Assembly (NCBI RefSeq): GCF_023913755.1
Contig: NZ_JAMXBJ010000021.1
Span: 1-38,533 of the forward strand
From: Pseudarthrobacter cellobiosi
GTDB lineage: Bacteria > Actinomycetota > Actinomycetes > Actinomycetales > Micrococcaceae
Reading direction: 5' to 3'
DNA: 38,533 nt
Shown here piece after piece: positions 1 through 8,158 of the stretch. Both the position numbers and the translations under genes were made by a program. How positions within the stretch are numbered: position 1 is the first letter of the stretch; each line of letters opens with the position of its first letter. The notes beneath the pieces were generated by a model, which saw only the letters and a program-made list of their open reading frames with translations, was not told the origin of the DNA and made no database searches.

Positions 1-2
1 AA

Positions 3-37
3 AGGCCGGCACCTTTCCAAGACAAGGAAACCGGCCT
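3..37. terminator. Interrupted GC-rich hairpin at window edge
   Basis: AGGCCGG (3-9) pairs with CCGGCCT (31-37), and TTTCC (14-18) pairs with GGAAA (26-30), with a four-base bulge on the left arm. No T-tract follows. It is probably the terminator of a gene lying outside the window, since nothing codes between it and the next gene. Confidence 0.4.
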
Positions 38-93
38 CGGGCCATTACGGCTCAAACCTGAGGAACCCTCAAACAATTACCGACCCACGCACC

Positions 94-147
94 TAGGTAG
101 CGCTAACTGTCGTTTTGAGCCTCCAAAACGACAGTTAGCGCTACCTA
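94..147. repeat. Perfect 23-bp palindrome, repeat family A, copy 1
   Basis: The arms at 94-116 and 125-147 are perfect reverse complements around an 8-nt loop GAGCCTCC. The core word is GTAGCGCTAACTGTCGTTTT. Related hairpins occur at 18857-18916 and 20156-20205, so this is a dispersed family. The rest of 1-320 holds the edge hairpin and the promoter region of the next gene. Confidence 0.85.
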
Positions 148-226
148 CATGGGCGGGGTGTCCGGAATCCCAGACAAGAGCGGCTTCGCAGGTCTTGATT
201 TAGGGTGTGATTTAGTTATCCAATAG

Positions 227-241
227 TGAAACAAAGTTTCA
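227..241. promoter_or_regulatory. Inverted repeat TGAAAC-AAA-GTTTCA, possible operator
   Basis: A perfect 6-bp inverted repeat with a 3-bp centre lies in an AT-richer stretch about 80 bp upstream of the amino-acid binding protein. A possible -10 (TACACT, 268-273) lies downstream, but no convincing -35 is visible. A regulator site is inferred from symmetry and position only. Confidence 0.35.
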
Positions 242-320
242 TGTGATGCACATCTCTCATTCGGCGCTACACTATGAACCGATTTAGTACCGCACACCCC
301 TGCAACAAAAGGTAAAGAAC

Positions 321-1121
321 ATGCAGCTCAAGTCCCTGGCCCAGGCCAAGATCGCCGCCAAGGCAGCGGCAATCCTGGCCGCCGGCGCACTCACCCTCAC
401 CGCCTGCGGCGGCAGCAGCACCCCGGCTGCGACCGAGGGCGGAATCCAGCTCATCAACGCCGGCAAGCTCACGGTCTGCTCCGACGTCCCCTACGAGCCC
501 TTCGAATTCCAGAAGGACGGCAAGATCGTAGGCTTCGATATCGACATTGCCAATGAAGTAGCCAAGGATCTCGGCGCCGAACTCAGCATCGTGGACAGCT
601 CCTTCGAGGCCATCGAGACCGGAACCGCCCTCACCGGCTGCGACCTCTCCATCTCCTCGGTTTCCATCACTGACGTCCGCAAGTCGGTCATGGACTTCTC
701 CGACCCGTACATGGACGATGACCTCACCCTCGTGGCCACCAAGGCGTCCGGGATCACGGACATCAACAGCGCCAAGGGCAAGAAGGTAGGCGTCCAGCAG
801 GCCACCACCGGCGCAAAGTACGCCGCGGAGAACGGCATCGACGCCCAGCAGTTCGAGGACAGCGGCCTCCTGGTCCAGGCTCTCCAGGCCGGCACCATCG
901 ACGCCGCCCTGGGCAACCAGTCAATCCTGGCCTACGCCATCAAGGATGACGCCAAGTTCGAGCGTGTGGATGACTACGCCACGGGCGAGAAGCTGGGCAT
1001 CTCCATCAAGAAGGGCAACACCGCCATGGCCGAGAAGGTCAACGGAACCCTGAAGCGACTGGCCGGCGACGGCACCCTGAAGAAGTTCGAAACCACCTGG
1101 TTCGGCGAGACCGCCAAGTAG
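321..1121 (+). CDS. Amino-acid ABC transporter substrate-binding lipoprotein
   Basis: This is a periplasmic-binding-protein-like (SBP_bac_3) lipoprotein of 266 aa that should capture a polar amino acid outside the membrane. The N-terminus is a lipoprotein signal: a hydrophobic stretch from about residue 13, then lipobox LTAC with the lipidated Cys near residue 29, then a Gly/Ser linker. The mature domain opens with the family-typical LTVCSDVPYEPFEF and contains VGFDIDIANEVAK. The ATG at 321 follows an AAGGT Shine-Dalgarno-like sequence. A permease and an ATPase of the same class follow. The 113-nt gap to the permease contains a GGCCCC/GGGGCC pairing that could trim the transcript so that the binding protein is made in excess. 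The exact ligand cannot be read from the sequence. Confidence 0.9.
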   Translation: MQLKSLAQAKIAAKAAAILAAGALTLTACGGSSTPAATEGGIQLINAGKLTVCSDVPYEPFEFQKDGKIVGFDIDIANEVAKDLGAELSIVDSSFEAIETGTALTGCDLSISSVSITDVRKSVMDFSDPYMDDDLTLVATKASGITDINSAKGKKVGVQQATTGAKYAAENGIDAQQFEDSGLLVQALQAGTIDAALGNQSILAYAIKDDAKFERVDDYATGEKLGISIKKGNTAMAEKVNGTLKRLAGDGTLKKFETTWFGETAK

Positions 1122-1234
1122 CCGGCGCTTCGGACTGACCTTCACAGCCCTGAGAACTACGCCGCTGGGGCCCCTGACGAACTGCGCTGCAGCCCGCCCG
1201 GGGCCTCAGCCACGCAAATGAATGTGAGCACCCC

Positions 1235-2026
1235 ATGGCAATGACCGCACGTCAACGGGCCAAAGTGAGCCTGTATGTCCAGATCGGCATCTTCGTTATA
1301 GCCGTGGCCGCGCTGGTCCTGGCCACCGACTGGAAGACCGTCGGCAACAGCGTTTTCAACTTCGGCAAGATCGGCCCGATGTTCCCGGACATCTTCCTGG
1401 TGGGCCTCAAGAACACCCTGATCTACACGTTCCTCGGCTTCGTCGTGGGCCTGTCCGGCGGCCTGCTCCTGGCCCTGATGAAGCTGTCCAGCTTCCCGCT
1501 GTACCGCTGGATCGCCACGGGCTACATCGAGTTCTTCCGCGGCATCCCGGCGCTGCTGGTGTTCATCGCGTTCGGCTACGGTGTCCCGCTCGCGTTTGGC
1601 GTCCAGTGGAACGTCACCCTGATCGTCATGATCTCACTGGGTATGGTGGCTTCGGCATATATCGCTGAGACCCTCCGCGCCGGCCTGCAGGCTGTGCCCA
1701 AGGGACAGCTCGAAGCCGCACGTTCGCTGGGCATGCCGCAGTGGCGGGCCATGGTGTCCATCGTCATTCCGCAGGCGTTCAAGATTGTGCTCCCGCCGCT
1801 GACCAACGAGGTCATCCTGCTGACCAAGGACTCCTCACTCATCTACGTCCTGGGCCTGACGGCGTCGCAGTACGAGCTCACCAAATTCGGCCGCGACGGC
1901 ATCTCCAGCCTGGGCGCAGGCCTCACGCCGCTCCTGGTCGCCGGCGCCTTCTATCTGGTCATCACCATCCCGCTGAGCCTCCTGGCCCGGAAGTTCGAAA
2001 GCCGCTCCGCGCGGACCAAGCGATAG
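1235..2026 (+). CDS. Polar amino-acid ABC transporter permease (HisM type)
   Basis: The 263-aa inner-membrane permease forms the translocation path for the importer. An N-terminal membrane segment (residues about 12-30) is followed by a periplasmic stretch and the five-helix BPD_transp_1 core. The EAA loop that docks the ATPase is seen as [24 protein letters not shown]. The family motif ELTKFGRDG appears late in the protein. A single permease gene is present, so the channel is probably a homodimer. The ATPase gene starts 11 nt after the stop, indicating one operon. Confidence 0.92.
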   Translation: MAMTARQRAKVSLYVQIGIFVIAVAALVLATDWKTVGNSVFNFGKIGPMFPDIFLVGLKNTLIYTFLGFVVGLSGGLLLALMKLSSFPLYRWIATGYIEFFRGIPALLVFIAFGYGVPLAFGVQWNVTLIVMISLGMVASAYIAETLRAGLQAVPKGQLEAARSLGMPQWRAMVSIVIPQAFKIVLPPLTNEVILLTKDSSLIYVLGLTASQYELTKFGRDGISSLGAGLTPLLVAGAFYLVITIPLSLLARKFESRSARTKR

Positions 2027-2037
2027 GCAGGACAGTC

Positions 2038-2841
2038 ATGAACGACGTCGTAATTCACTCCCGCAATCACACCGGTCCCGTCCATGCCGCCGGCGTGTCC
2101 ATCAAAGACCTGCGCAAATCCTACGGGTCCAACGAGGTCCTCAAGGGCATCAGCCTGGACGTGGCCCCCGGCGAAGTGGTGTGCCTGATCGGCCCGTCCG
2201 GCTCCGGCAAATCCACTCTTCTGCGCTGCGTCAACCTCCTGGAGCAGCCCAACGAGGGTGCCATCCACGTGGGCGGCTTCGAAGCCACCGACCCCGACGT
2301 GGACATCGACAAAATGCGCCGCAAAGTGGGCATGGTGTTCCAGCAGTTCAACCTGTTCCCGCATCTGGACGCCAAGCGGAACTGCACCATCGCGCAGACG
2401 AAGGTGCTGAAGCGGTCCCAGGAAGAGGCCGATCAGGTGGCCCAGCACAACCTGGAGCGCGTGGGCCTGGGGCATCTGTCCGACCGTTTCCCGGACCAGC
2501 TTTCCGGCGGCCAGCAGCAGCGCGTCGCGATCGCCCGGGCGCTGAGCATGGACCCCGAGCTGATGCTCTTTGACGAGCCAACCTCCGCACTGGACCCCGA
2601 GACCGTGGGCGATGTCCTCTCGGTCATGCGGAACCTCGCCAAGGAGGGCATGACCATGCTGGTGGTGACCCACGAGATGGGCTTCGCCCGCGAAGTTGCC
2701 GACCGCGTCGTGTTCATGGACGGCGGCGTGGTGGTGGAGGAAGGCGTGGCCGAGCAGGTCATTTCCGCACCCACCCAGGCTCGCACCAAGGAGTTCCTGC
2801 GCCGCGTCCTGGACCCGACGCACATCGAGATCGAGGAGTAG
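2038..2841 (+). CDS. Polar amino-acid ABC transporter ATP-binding protein
   Basis: The 267-aa ATPase of the GlnQ/HisP class powers the importer. It has Walker [10 protein letters not shown] (residues 52-60), Q-loop [10 protein letters not shown], signature LSGGQQQR, Walker B LMLFDEP, D-loop SALDP and switch His in [10 protein letters not shown] longer reading frame is open far upstream inside the permease gene, but the ATG at 2038 fits both the operon spacing and the usual family length of about 250 aa. The segment after the Q-loop reads [14 protein letters not shown], where relatives usually have ENVTLAPIKV, so it has drifted slightly. Transcription probably ends in the long hairpin at 2882-2941. 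Confidence 0.93.
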   Translation: MNDVVIHSRNHTGPVHAAGVSIKDLRKSYGSNEVLKGISLDVAPGEVVCLIGPSGSGKSTLLRCVNLLEQPNEGAIHVGGFEATDPDVDIDKMRRKVGMVFQQFNLFPHLDAKRNCTIAQTKVLKRSQEEADQVAQHNLERVGLGHLSDRFPDQLSGGQQQRVAIARALSMDPELMLFDEPTSALDPETVGDVLSVMRNLAKEGMTMLVVTHEMGFAREVADRVVFMDGGVVVEEGVAEQVISAPTQARTKEFLRRVLDPTHIEIEE

Positions 2842-2881
2842 GCCGGCGCCGCGCGCCGCTACCGACGCGCTGATTACCTGC

Positions 2882-2941
2882 TGACGCGCAGATGCCCTGT
2901 CGCTACCCAAATACGGGCAGCGACAGGGCATCTGCGCGTCA
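2882..2941. terminator. 27-bp palindrome at a convergent gene junction
   Basis: The arms at 2882-2908 and 2915-2941 pair over 27 bp with one A/C mismatch and a 6-nt loop. The hairpin lies just after the ATPase stop and overlaps the stop of the decayed minus-strand gene (2939-2941), as expected for a bidirectional terminator. No long T-tract follows. Confidence 0.65.
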
Positions 2942-3526
2942 CAGGGACTTTTGCGCGTCGAGAACCGCAGAACGGGCACGACGCCGGGGCACGCCTGCCG
3001 TTGCCACCATGTGTTCCAGCTTTCGTGGCTCCATGAGATCAGCCCAGTCCCACCTCATCACGTTGAACCCAGCGGCCCGGATCCGGTTCTCGCGCTTCTT
3101 TTCCCTTAATACCGCCTGCGTTGCTGTCCTCCCCTTGGGACCGGAGCCTCGAACCCGGCAACATGGATCAGCGAAAGGCTGTAGGACTCCCCCGCAGAAC
3201 CGGACAACGGGTCCGCAAAGGCAATGGCGGCGAGGATCCTTCGTCTGGCAGCCGCGGAGTAGGTCGTCCCAATTGCCGCAACCAGCTCATCCCTGGTCAG
3301 GGCAGGCAGGCGCAAAGTCCGGTCAGGTTTGAGCCACTGGTCCAGCGGCACAGCCGTCTCCACGAACGGCATGAAAGGCAGGATCAAGCACAGTGCGGAT
3401 GCGGCCCGTGACGAGCATGCCCTCCCGCCGTACGACGGTTAAAGCACCGGAATCAGCGAAGTGGCGCACCGGCATGTTCGTATTCGATGCGCACATTCTC
3501 TGGCGCGCCTGGAATATGGTCTGCAC
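2939..3526 (-). pseudogene. Decayed endonuclease-like (DUF559/VSR-fold type) gene
   Basis: Three pieces of one protein family lie in order on the minus strand in different frames. Piece 1 (about 3465 to 3380) reads VRREGMLVTGRIRTVLD. Piece 2 (3387-3106) reads ILPFMPFVETAVPLDQ then ARRRILAAIAFADP and GESYSLSLIHVAGFEAPVP. Piece 3 (about 3113 to 2939) reads REKKRENRIRAAGF, NVMRWDWADLMEP and AGVPRRRARSAVLDAQKSL before a TGA. The first break is a frameshift inside CTTGATCC. The second is a deletion that removes the catalytic core, which would normally hold the DF/GEFDG-type residues. The 5' end is also missing, because menD ends at 3568. I recognise the family from its common occurrence in Arthrobacter-like genomes. 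A nuclease role is inferred from the C-terminal fold. It should be non-functional. Confidence 0.75.
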
Positions 3527-3567
3527 CAGCGATTATCCGAGTCGCCATTGGACAACCGCGTCGGGAA

Positions 3568-5265
3568 CTAACCAGCTAGGACTCCTCCGACGGCGCCGGC
3601 CACAGCGGCCTTGATGCGGGCGTGGAGGGCGCGGAGGCCAACACGGTCGGTGCGGACTTCGATGATGCTGCGCCCCGTCAGCGGTGCGGCGAGGGCTTCG
3701 GCGAGTCCCGCCGTCGTAATTACCGAGCAGTGCCCGACGCCGTACGCTGCGGCGAGTGCCGCGAAGTCCACGGTGTGGGGGGTGGCGAAGAGGCGCTCGA
3801 CGGCGTCAGTGTAGCGTCCGGATTCACGCACAGCCCCGTGCTCCAGCAGATCGAAAATGGCCCCCCCGGCGTCGTTCAGCACCACGATCCGGAGCCCGGG
3901 TTCGGGTTCGCCGGACCCCAGGAGCAGGCCGCCAGCATCGTGCAGGAAAGTAACGTCGCCCAGCAGAAGCGTGGTGTCCTGGCGGCCGCCGAGGGCAATC
4001 CCGGTGGCGGTGGAGATGGTGCCGTCGATCCCGGCCAGGCCACGGTTGGCGTAGACGGTCGCGGCTGGCTCGGCGGCGGGGAGGCCAGCCAGGTCAACAT
4101 CGCGGATGCCGTTGGAGGATCCCAGCATCAGCTGGCCTCGGGCGTGCTGCCAGACCTGGGCGCCCACGGAGGGTCCGGAAGCGGCGGGCTCGGCGGCCAG
4201 GACGCCGTCGAGCGCGTGCTGTGCGGCGGCCCCTGCCAGCAGCCAGGTATCCAGCCAGTCGGACGGGCCACGGCCGGCGAAATCGGCGAGATCGGCCAGG
4301 TTCTCCAGCGGAAGTTCCGTGCGCCGGCCCGGCTGGTACCAGGCCACCGGAACCGGCTGGTACAGCGCGGACGGAACGTCGGCACGCTCCAAAAGTGCGG
4401 CAACCGGGCGGGACAACGTGGGCCGGCCAAACATCACCACCCGTTCGATGGGCAACGCCGCAGTCGGTCCGAAGTGCTCCAGCAGCAGCCGGTACGGGCC
4501 CACGGCGTTGGGGCCGAAGCGGGCGTTTGAGGATGGTTCCGCGAGCAGCGGCAGGCCGTGTGCGCGGGCGAACGCTTCGGCGACGGGCCCGGCGTCGTGC
4601 CCTGCCAGCACCACGGTGCGCCATTCCGCCAGCGAGGCAGGGGCGGGCGGCAGGTTCATGGTGAGCGGGTCGGTGCCGATCCGGAACCGGGGATGCCCGG
4701 CCGCCGTCGGAAGCCCCTCTTCCGGCGCGGGAACCAGCGGGTCGCGGAACGCCAGGTTGAGCTGGACGGGCCCGGGCGCGAGGTCGGAAAACGCGCCGGT
4801 GGCCGCGGCCAGCGCCGTTTCCACTGCGCGCAGGGGGCTGCTGCCGGCCGGGACGTCGGCAGCGAAACGCACGTGCTCGCCGAACAGGTCCAGCTGGATG
4901 GTGGTCTGGTTGGCGCCGGTCCCCTGCAGCTCTTCGGGCCGGTCAGCGGACACCACCACCAGCGGGACGGCCGCGTGGTTGGCCTCCATAACGGCGGGCA
5001 TGAGGTTCCCGACGGCGGTGCCTGAGGTGGTGAGGACGGCCGCCGGGGAGCCGTTGGACAGGGCCAGGCCAAGGGCCGTGAAGCCGGCGGAACGTTCGTC
5101 GATGCGGACCAGGAGGTCCACGCGGCCGGCAGCTTCGGCCTCGGCCAGGGCGTAGGCCATGGGGGCGGAACGCGATCCGGGCGAGACCACCACGTACTGT
5201 ACGCCGCCGTCGATCAGGGCATCGACGGCGATCCGCGCGGCGGCGAGGGAGTTCAGGGAAGTCAC
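3568..5265 (-). CDS. menD: SEPHCHC synthase, menaquinone biosynthesis (MenD)
   Basis: MenD is a thiamine-diphosphate enzyme that joins isochorismate to the succinic semialdehyde unit derived from 2-oxoglutarate, the first committed step of menaquinone synthesis. The protein begins LNSLAAARIAVDAL and has VVVSPGSRSAPMA and the catalytic-Glu segment RIDERSAGFTALGLA. The C-terminal ThDP-binding part includes LLGDVTFLHDAGGLL and LNDAGGAIFDLLEH. The frame is open to 5385, but the extra 40 codons are not family-like. The GTG at 5265 gives 565 aa, the normal MenD length, although no strong Shine-Dalgarno is visible. It is cytosolic. menC lies 10.8 kb away on the same strand, separated by sugar and phosphatase genes. 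Confidence 0.93.
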   Translation of the reverse strand: MTSLNSLAAARIAVDALIDGGVQYVVVSPGSRSAPMAYALAEAEAAGRVDLLVRIDERSAGFTALGLALSNGSPAAVLTTSGTAVGNLMPAVMEANHAAVPLVVVSADRPEELQGTGANQTTIQLDLFGEHVRFAADVPAGSSPLRAVETALAAATGAFSDLAPGPVQLNLAFRDPLVPAPEEGLPTAAGHPRFRIGTDPLTMNLPPAPASLAEWRTVVLAGHDAGPVAEAFARAHGLPLLAEPSSNARFGPNAVGPYRLLLEHFGPTAALPIERVVMFGRPTLSRPVAALLERADVPSALYQPVPVAWYQPGRRTELPLENLADLADFAGRGPSDWLDTWLLAGAAAQHALDGVLAAEPAASGPSVGAQVWQHARGQLMLGSSNGIRDVDLAGLPAAEPAATVYANRGLAGIDGTISTATGIALGGRQDTTLLLGDVTFLHDAGGLLLGSGEPEPGLRIVVLNDAGGAIFDLLEHGAVRESGRYTDAVERLFATPHTVDFAALAAAYGVGHCSVITTAGLAEALAAPLTGRSIIEVRTDRVGLRALHARIKAAVAGAVGGVLAG

Positions 5266-5322
5266 CGAACCAGTTTGCCATCCTGCGGACGGCCGAATGT
5301 CCCGGCACTGCCGCACGCTTGT

Positions 5323-5336
5323 ACTAAGCGCATAGA
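5323..5336. promoter_or_regulatory. Probable LacI operator before its own gene
   Basis: ACTAAGCGCATAGA matches 11 of 14 positions of TCTAAGCGCTTTGA, the reverse complement of the operator at 6783-6796. It lies 22 bp before the ATG of the LacI-family gene, which suggests autoregulation. Confidence 0.55.
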
Positions 5337-5358
5337 CTCGGACCAGAAGGAGAATCAC

Positions 5359-6567
5359 ATGGCAAAGGGCCCCACTGTTTACCACGTCGCCGAACGCGCG
5401 GGCGTCTCCATCGCAACCGTCTCGTTTACCTTCCGGCAGCCGGAGAAGGTCAAGGCGTCCACACGCGAACTGGTGTTGGCGGCCGCCGACGAACTGGGTT
5501 ACGTGCCCAGCGCCAGCGCCCGCGGACTTGCGCGCGGCAGGACCGGGGCCTTAGGTCTTTTCGCCTACGACTACCTGCTGGACCCCGCGGGCGGCCCCGG
5601 CGGGCCTGGCGGCCTGGCCGGCATGCAGGGTGGGCTGCCGGGCGGACTGGCCGGCGCGCAGGGTGGGCTGCCGGGCGGCGTGCCGGGAGGGCTCTCGCTG
5701 GATCCAGCCGCGGAGTCCCCGGCTGCGGACCCTGAAGGCGGCGCCCCTTTGGACGGAGACCGCGAGGAGGGGAACCTCCGCCTGTTCCCCCTGTACGTGG
5801 ACGAGGTCCAGCGCGGTGTCGAACTGGAGTGCTGGCGCCGGGGGCAGGCGCTGCTGGTTGGCGGCGGCAACCCTGCGAACAACGAAGCGGTGCTGTCGGA
5901 CATTGCCGGCAGGGTTGACGGGCTGGCCGTGTTCCCGCGCTCGGTTCCTATCGAAGCCCTGGCCCGCATAGCCCGCCGCATCCCCGTGGTGGAGGTCTCG
6001 GAGAGCCTGCGTAACCGGGGTATGGACCATGTGACCGTGGACAACGCGTCCGGAGCGCGTGCAATCACCGAGCACCTGATCAATGTGCATGGACTGACCG
6101 AGCTGATGTTCATCGGCGCCATGCCGTCCTCCGACAACGACGAACGGCTCGAGGCATTCCGGGGCGCCCTCGCCGATGCGGGAGTGGTAATGCGGCACGA
6201 GCCCCGGTATCCCGCGGGCGGCGAGCTCGCCGTCGCGGAAACTGTCCGGACCATCTGCCAGCAGGGCTCCCTGCCGCAGGCCTTTGTCTGCGCCACCGAC
6301 CAGGATGCGCTGGTTGTTATGGATGTGCTGGCCGCGTGCGGCGTTAATGTGCCGAAACACGTGGCCGTGACCGGCTTCGACGGCATCGCCGCGGGGCGGG
6401 TCATCCGGCCCTCCCTGACCACAGTGCGGCAGCCGATGGAACGGATGGGACGGACCATGGTGGAGATGCTCCTGGACAGGCTGGACCACCCGGAGAAGCC
6501 CCCGGCGGATCTGAAACTGCCCGTGCGCGTGGTGCTGCGCGAAAGCTGCGGCTGCCAGCCGGTCTAG
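5359..6567 (+). CDS. LacI-family regulator with a Gly-rich insertion
   Basis: The 402-aa cytosolic repressor probably controls the beta-glucan-type operon downstream. The N-terminal helix-turn-helix and hinge helix are clear (VYHVAERAGVSIATVSFTF, residues 7-25; YVPSASARGLARG, about 48-60). The C-terminal sugar-binding core ends with the family-typical VVLRESCGCQPV. The ATG at 5359 is preceded by AAGGAG (5347-5352). The frame is open upstream, but those codons are not LacI-like. Residues about 75-139 are an insertion rich in Gly, Pro and Leu, placed at the first strand of the core domain just after LGLFAYDYLLDP. Ordinary family members are about 330-350 aa. The insertion contains an 11-aa tandem unit. 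Confidence 0.9.
   Translation: MAKGPTVYHVAERAGVSIATVSFTFRQPEKVKASTRELVLAAADELGYVPSASARGLARGRTGALGLFAYDYLLDPAGGPGGPGGLAGMQGGLPGGLAGAQGGLPGGVPGGLSLDPAAESPAADPEGGAPLDGDREEGNLRLFPLYVDEVQRGVELECWRRGQALLVGGGNPANNEAVLSDIAGRVDGLAVFPRSVPIEALARIARRIPVVEVSESLRNRGMDHVTVDNASGARAITEHLINVHGLTELMFIGAMPSSDNDERLEAFRGALADAGVVMRHEPRYPAGGELAVAETVRTICQQGSLPQAFVCATDQDALVVMDVLAACGVNVPKHVAVTGFDGIAAGRVIRPSLTTVRQPMERMGRTMVEMLLDRLDHPEKPPADLKLPVRVVLRESCGCQPV
5614..5679 (+). repeat. 33-bp in-frame tandem repeat inside the LacI gene
   Basis: Two 33-bp units (5614-5646 and 5647-5679) differ at three positions by my count. They encode LAGMQGGLPGG and LAGAQGGLPGG, and further degenerate Gly-Gly-Pro units lie on both sides. 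Slippage of such a unit can change the length of the protein's low-complexity insertion without shifting frame. Confidence 0.85.
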
Positions 6568-6609
6568 GCCTGCGAGCCAGGAGCGCCAGCACGGCCACCG
6601 CACAACGGC

Positions 6610-6705
6610 GGGGCCTCAAGTGTCCGTTTGCGCAGGTGGCGCCACAAGCACACGCGGGGCCCCAAGTGTCTGCTCGGGCGGTGGGGCCCAAGTGTCCCTT
6701 CGCGC
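6610..6705. repeat. Three tandem half-units of repeat family B
   Basis: Related words occur at 6610-6633, 6656-6679 and 6683-6705, all of the form GGGGCCYCAAGTGTCYGTTCG with changes. The same word forms the arms of the hairpin at 21422-21475. Here the units are in direct order, so no long hairpin forms. They lie just after the LacI gene in the 311-nt gap before the sugar operon. Confidence 0.75.
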
Positions 6706-6750
6706 CCAGCAGTTCAAGAAACTTAGCGCCAGCTGTTGCCAAGATCACAT

Positions 6751-6798
6751 TCAATGCGCTTAGATTGACCTTACGAACCGAATCAAAGCGCTTAGATA
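6751..6798 (+). promoter_or_regulatory. Twin LacI operators and sugar-operon promoter
   Basis: TCAATGCGCTTAGA (6751-6764) and TCAAAGCGCTTAGA (6783-6796) agree at 13 of 14 positions and start 32 bp apart, about three helical turns, so a repressor pair would sit on one DNA face. A possible promoter, TTACGA (6771-6776) and TAGATA (6793-6798) with 16-bp spacing, lies between and under them. The AAGCGCTT core is typical of LacI-family operators. Confidence 0.7.
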
Positions 6799-6878
6799 TT
6801 TCCTCGCGGGATGGCTCCACCTCTCCTGCTCCCTCCGCGCCGTGCCACCTGCCGGCCCGCGGAACCACGAAAGGAACA

Positions 6879-8156
6879 ATGATGATCCATCCGAATGCCA
6901 AGAAGGCCGCAGCCGTAGGCATCGCCGCCGCACTGCTCCTGACCGCCTGCGGCAGGGACTCCGCCGGCCCCGCCTCATCGTCTCCGGCCGAAGCCATTGC
7001 CTCCGGGCCGGCGTCGGGCACCATCACCTTGTGGGCGCAAGGCAGCGAAGGCGAGGCACTGCCCGCCCTGCTGAAGGAATTTGAGGCCGAAAACCCCGGC
7101 GTCAAGGTCAACGTCACGGCCATCCCCTGGGACGCCGCCCTGAGCAAGTACCAGACCGCCATCGCCGGCGGCACCACCCCGGACGTCGCCCAGATGGGCA
7201 CCACCTGGATGGGTGACTTCGCCGACTCCTTCGACGCCACACCGAAGGAGATCGAGACTGCCGAATTCTTCCCGGGTTCGGTGAAGTCCACCGAGGTTGA
7301 GGGAACCACCTACGGCGTGCCCTGGTACGTTGACACCCGCGTGGTCTACTACCGCAGCGACCTCGCGGAAAAGGCCGGCATCACCAAGGCGCCCGAAACC
7401 TGGGACGACTTCAAGACGCTCGCCACGGCACTCAAGGAGAAGGCCGGGGCAAAATACGGAGTCCAGCTGCCCGCCGGCGTCGCCGGCTCCTACCTGGACA
7501 CCCTCCCCTTCCAGTGGTCCAACGGCGCCAAGCTGATGAACGACGACGGCACCAAGTGGACCCTCGACACCCCGGAAGCGGCTGAGGCGCTGAAGTACTA
7601 CGCCAGCTTCTTCGCTGACGGGCTCGCCTCCAAGGCCGTGTCCACCGGAACCACTGCCGAAGCATCCTTCGTGGACGGTTCCGCCCCCATGATGATGAGC
7701 GGCCCGTGGCACGTCGGCCTGCTCAACAAGGCCGGCGGCCCAGGCTTTGAGGACAAGTACAAGGTTGCCCCTATGCCCAAGGAGAAGACCTCAACGTCCT
7801 TCGTGGGCGGTTCCAACATGGTGGTCTTCAAGAAGTCCAAGAACCGCGACGCGTCCTGGAAGCTCCTCCAGTGGCTGTCCAAGCCCGAGGTTCAGCTCAA
7901 GTGGTACAAGGCCACCGGCGACCTGCCCTCGCAGCAGAGCGCTTGGAAGGACCCGTCGCTTGCCGGCGATAGCAAGCTCTCCGTCTTCGGAGACCAGCTC
8001 AAGTCCGCCAACAACCCGCCGTCCGTTCCCACCTGGACACAGGTTGCGGCAGCCGCGGACAGCGAAATCGAACAGATCGTCAAGGCCGGCAAGGACCCCG
8101 CCGAAGCCCTGAAGTCCCTGCAGCAGACCGCGGATTCGATCGGCACCGGGAAGTAA
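6879..8156 (+). CDS. Sugar ABC transporter substrate-binding lipoprotein
   Basis: The 425-aa extracellular lipoprotein of the SBP_bac_1 (maltose/oligosaccharide) class delivers sugar to the two downstream permeases. It has a signal peptide ending in lipobox LLTAC followed by GRDSAGPASSS. The mature part has TITLWAQGSEGEALPALLKEFE, TPDVAQMGTTWMGDF and YGVPWYVDTRVVYYRSDLAEKAG. Two adjacent ATGs (6879 and 6882) follow AAAGGA (6870-6875), and either could start. It is the first gene of an operon downstream of the twin operators. The next gene starts two bases after its stop. Confidence 0.92.
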   Translation: MMIHPNAKKAAAVGIAAALLLTACGRDSAGPASSSPAEAIASGPASGTITLWAQGSEGEALPALLKEFEAENPGVKVNVTAIPWDAALSKYQTAIAGGTTPDVAQMGTTWMGDFADSFDATPKEIETAEFFPGSVKSTEVEGTTYGVPWYVDTRVVYYRSDLAEKAGITKAPETWDDFKTLATALKEKAGAKYGVQLPAGVAGSYLDTLPFQWSNGAKLMNDDGTKWTLDTPEAAEALKYYASFFADGLASKAVSTGTTAEASFVDGSAPMMMSGPWHVGLLNKAGGPGFEDKYKVAPMPKEKTSTSFVGGSNMVVFKKSKNRDASWKLLQWLSKPEVQLKWYKATGDLPSQQSAWKDPSLAGDSKLSVFGDQLKSANNPPSVPTWTQVAAAADSEIEQIVKAGKDPAEALKSLQQTADSIGTGK

Positions 8157-8158
8157 CA

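Noticed and set aside
1741..2037. N-terminal extension of the amino-acid ATPase inside the permease gene
   Set aside because: The residues are not ATPase-like, and the ATG at 2038 gives the normal family length.
3622..5155. Plus-strand frames opposite menD (302 and 349 aa)
   Set aside because: Complementary shadows of menD with no recognisable domain or start site.
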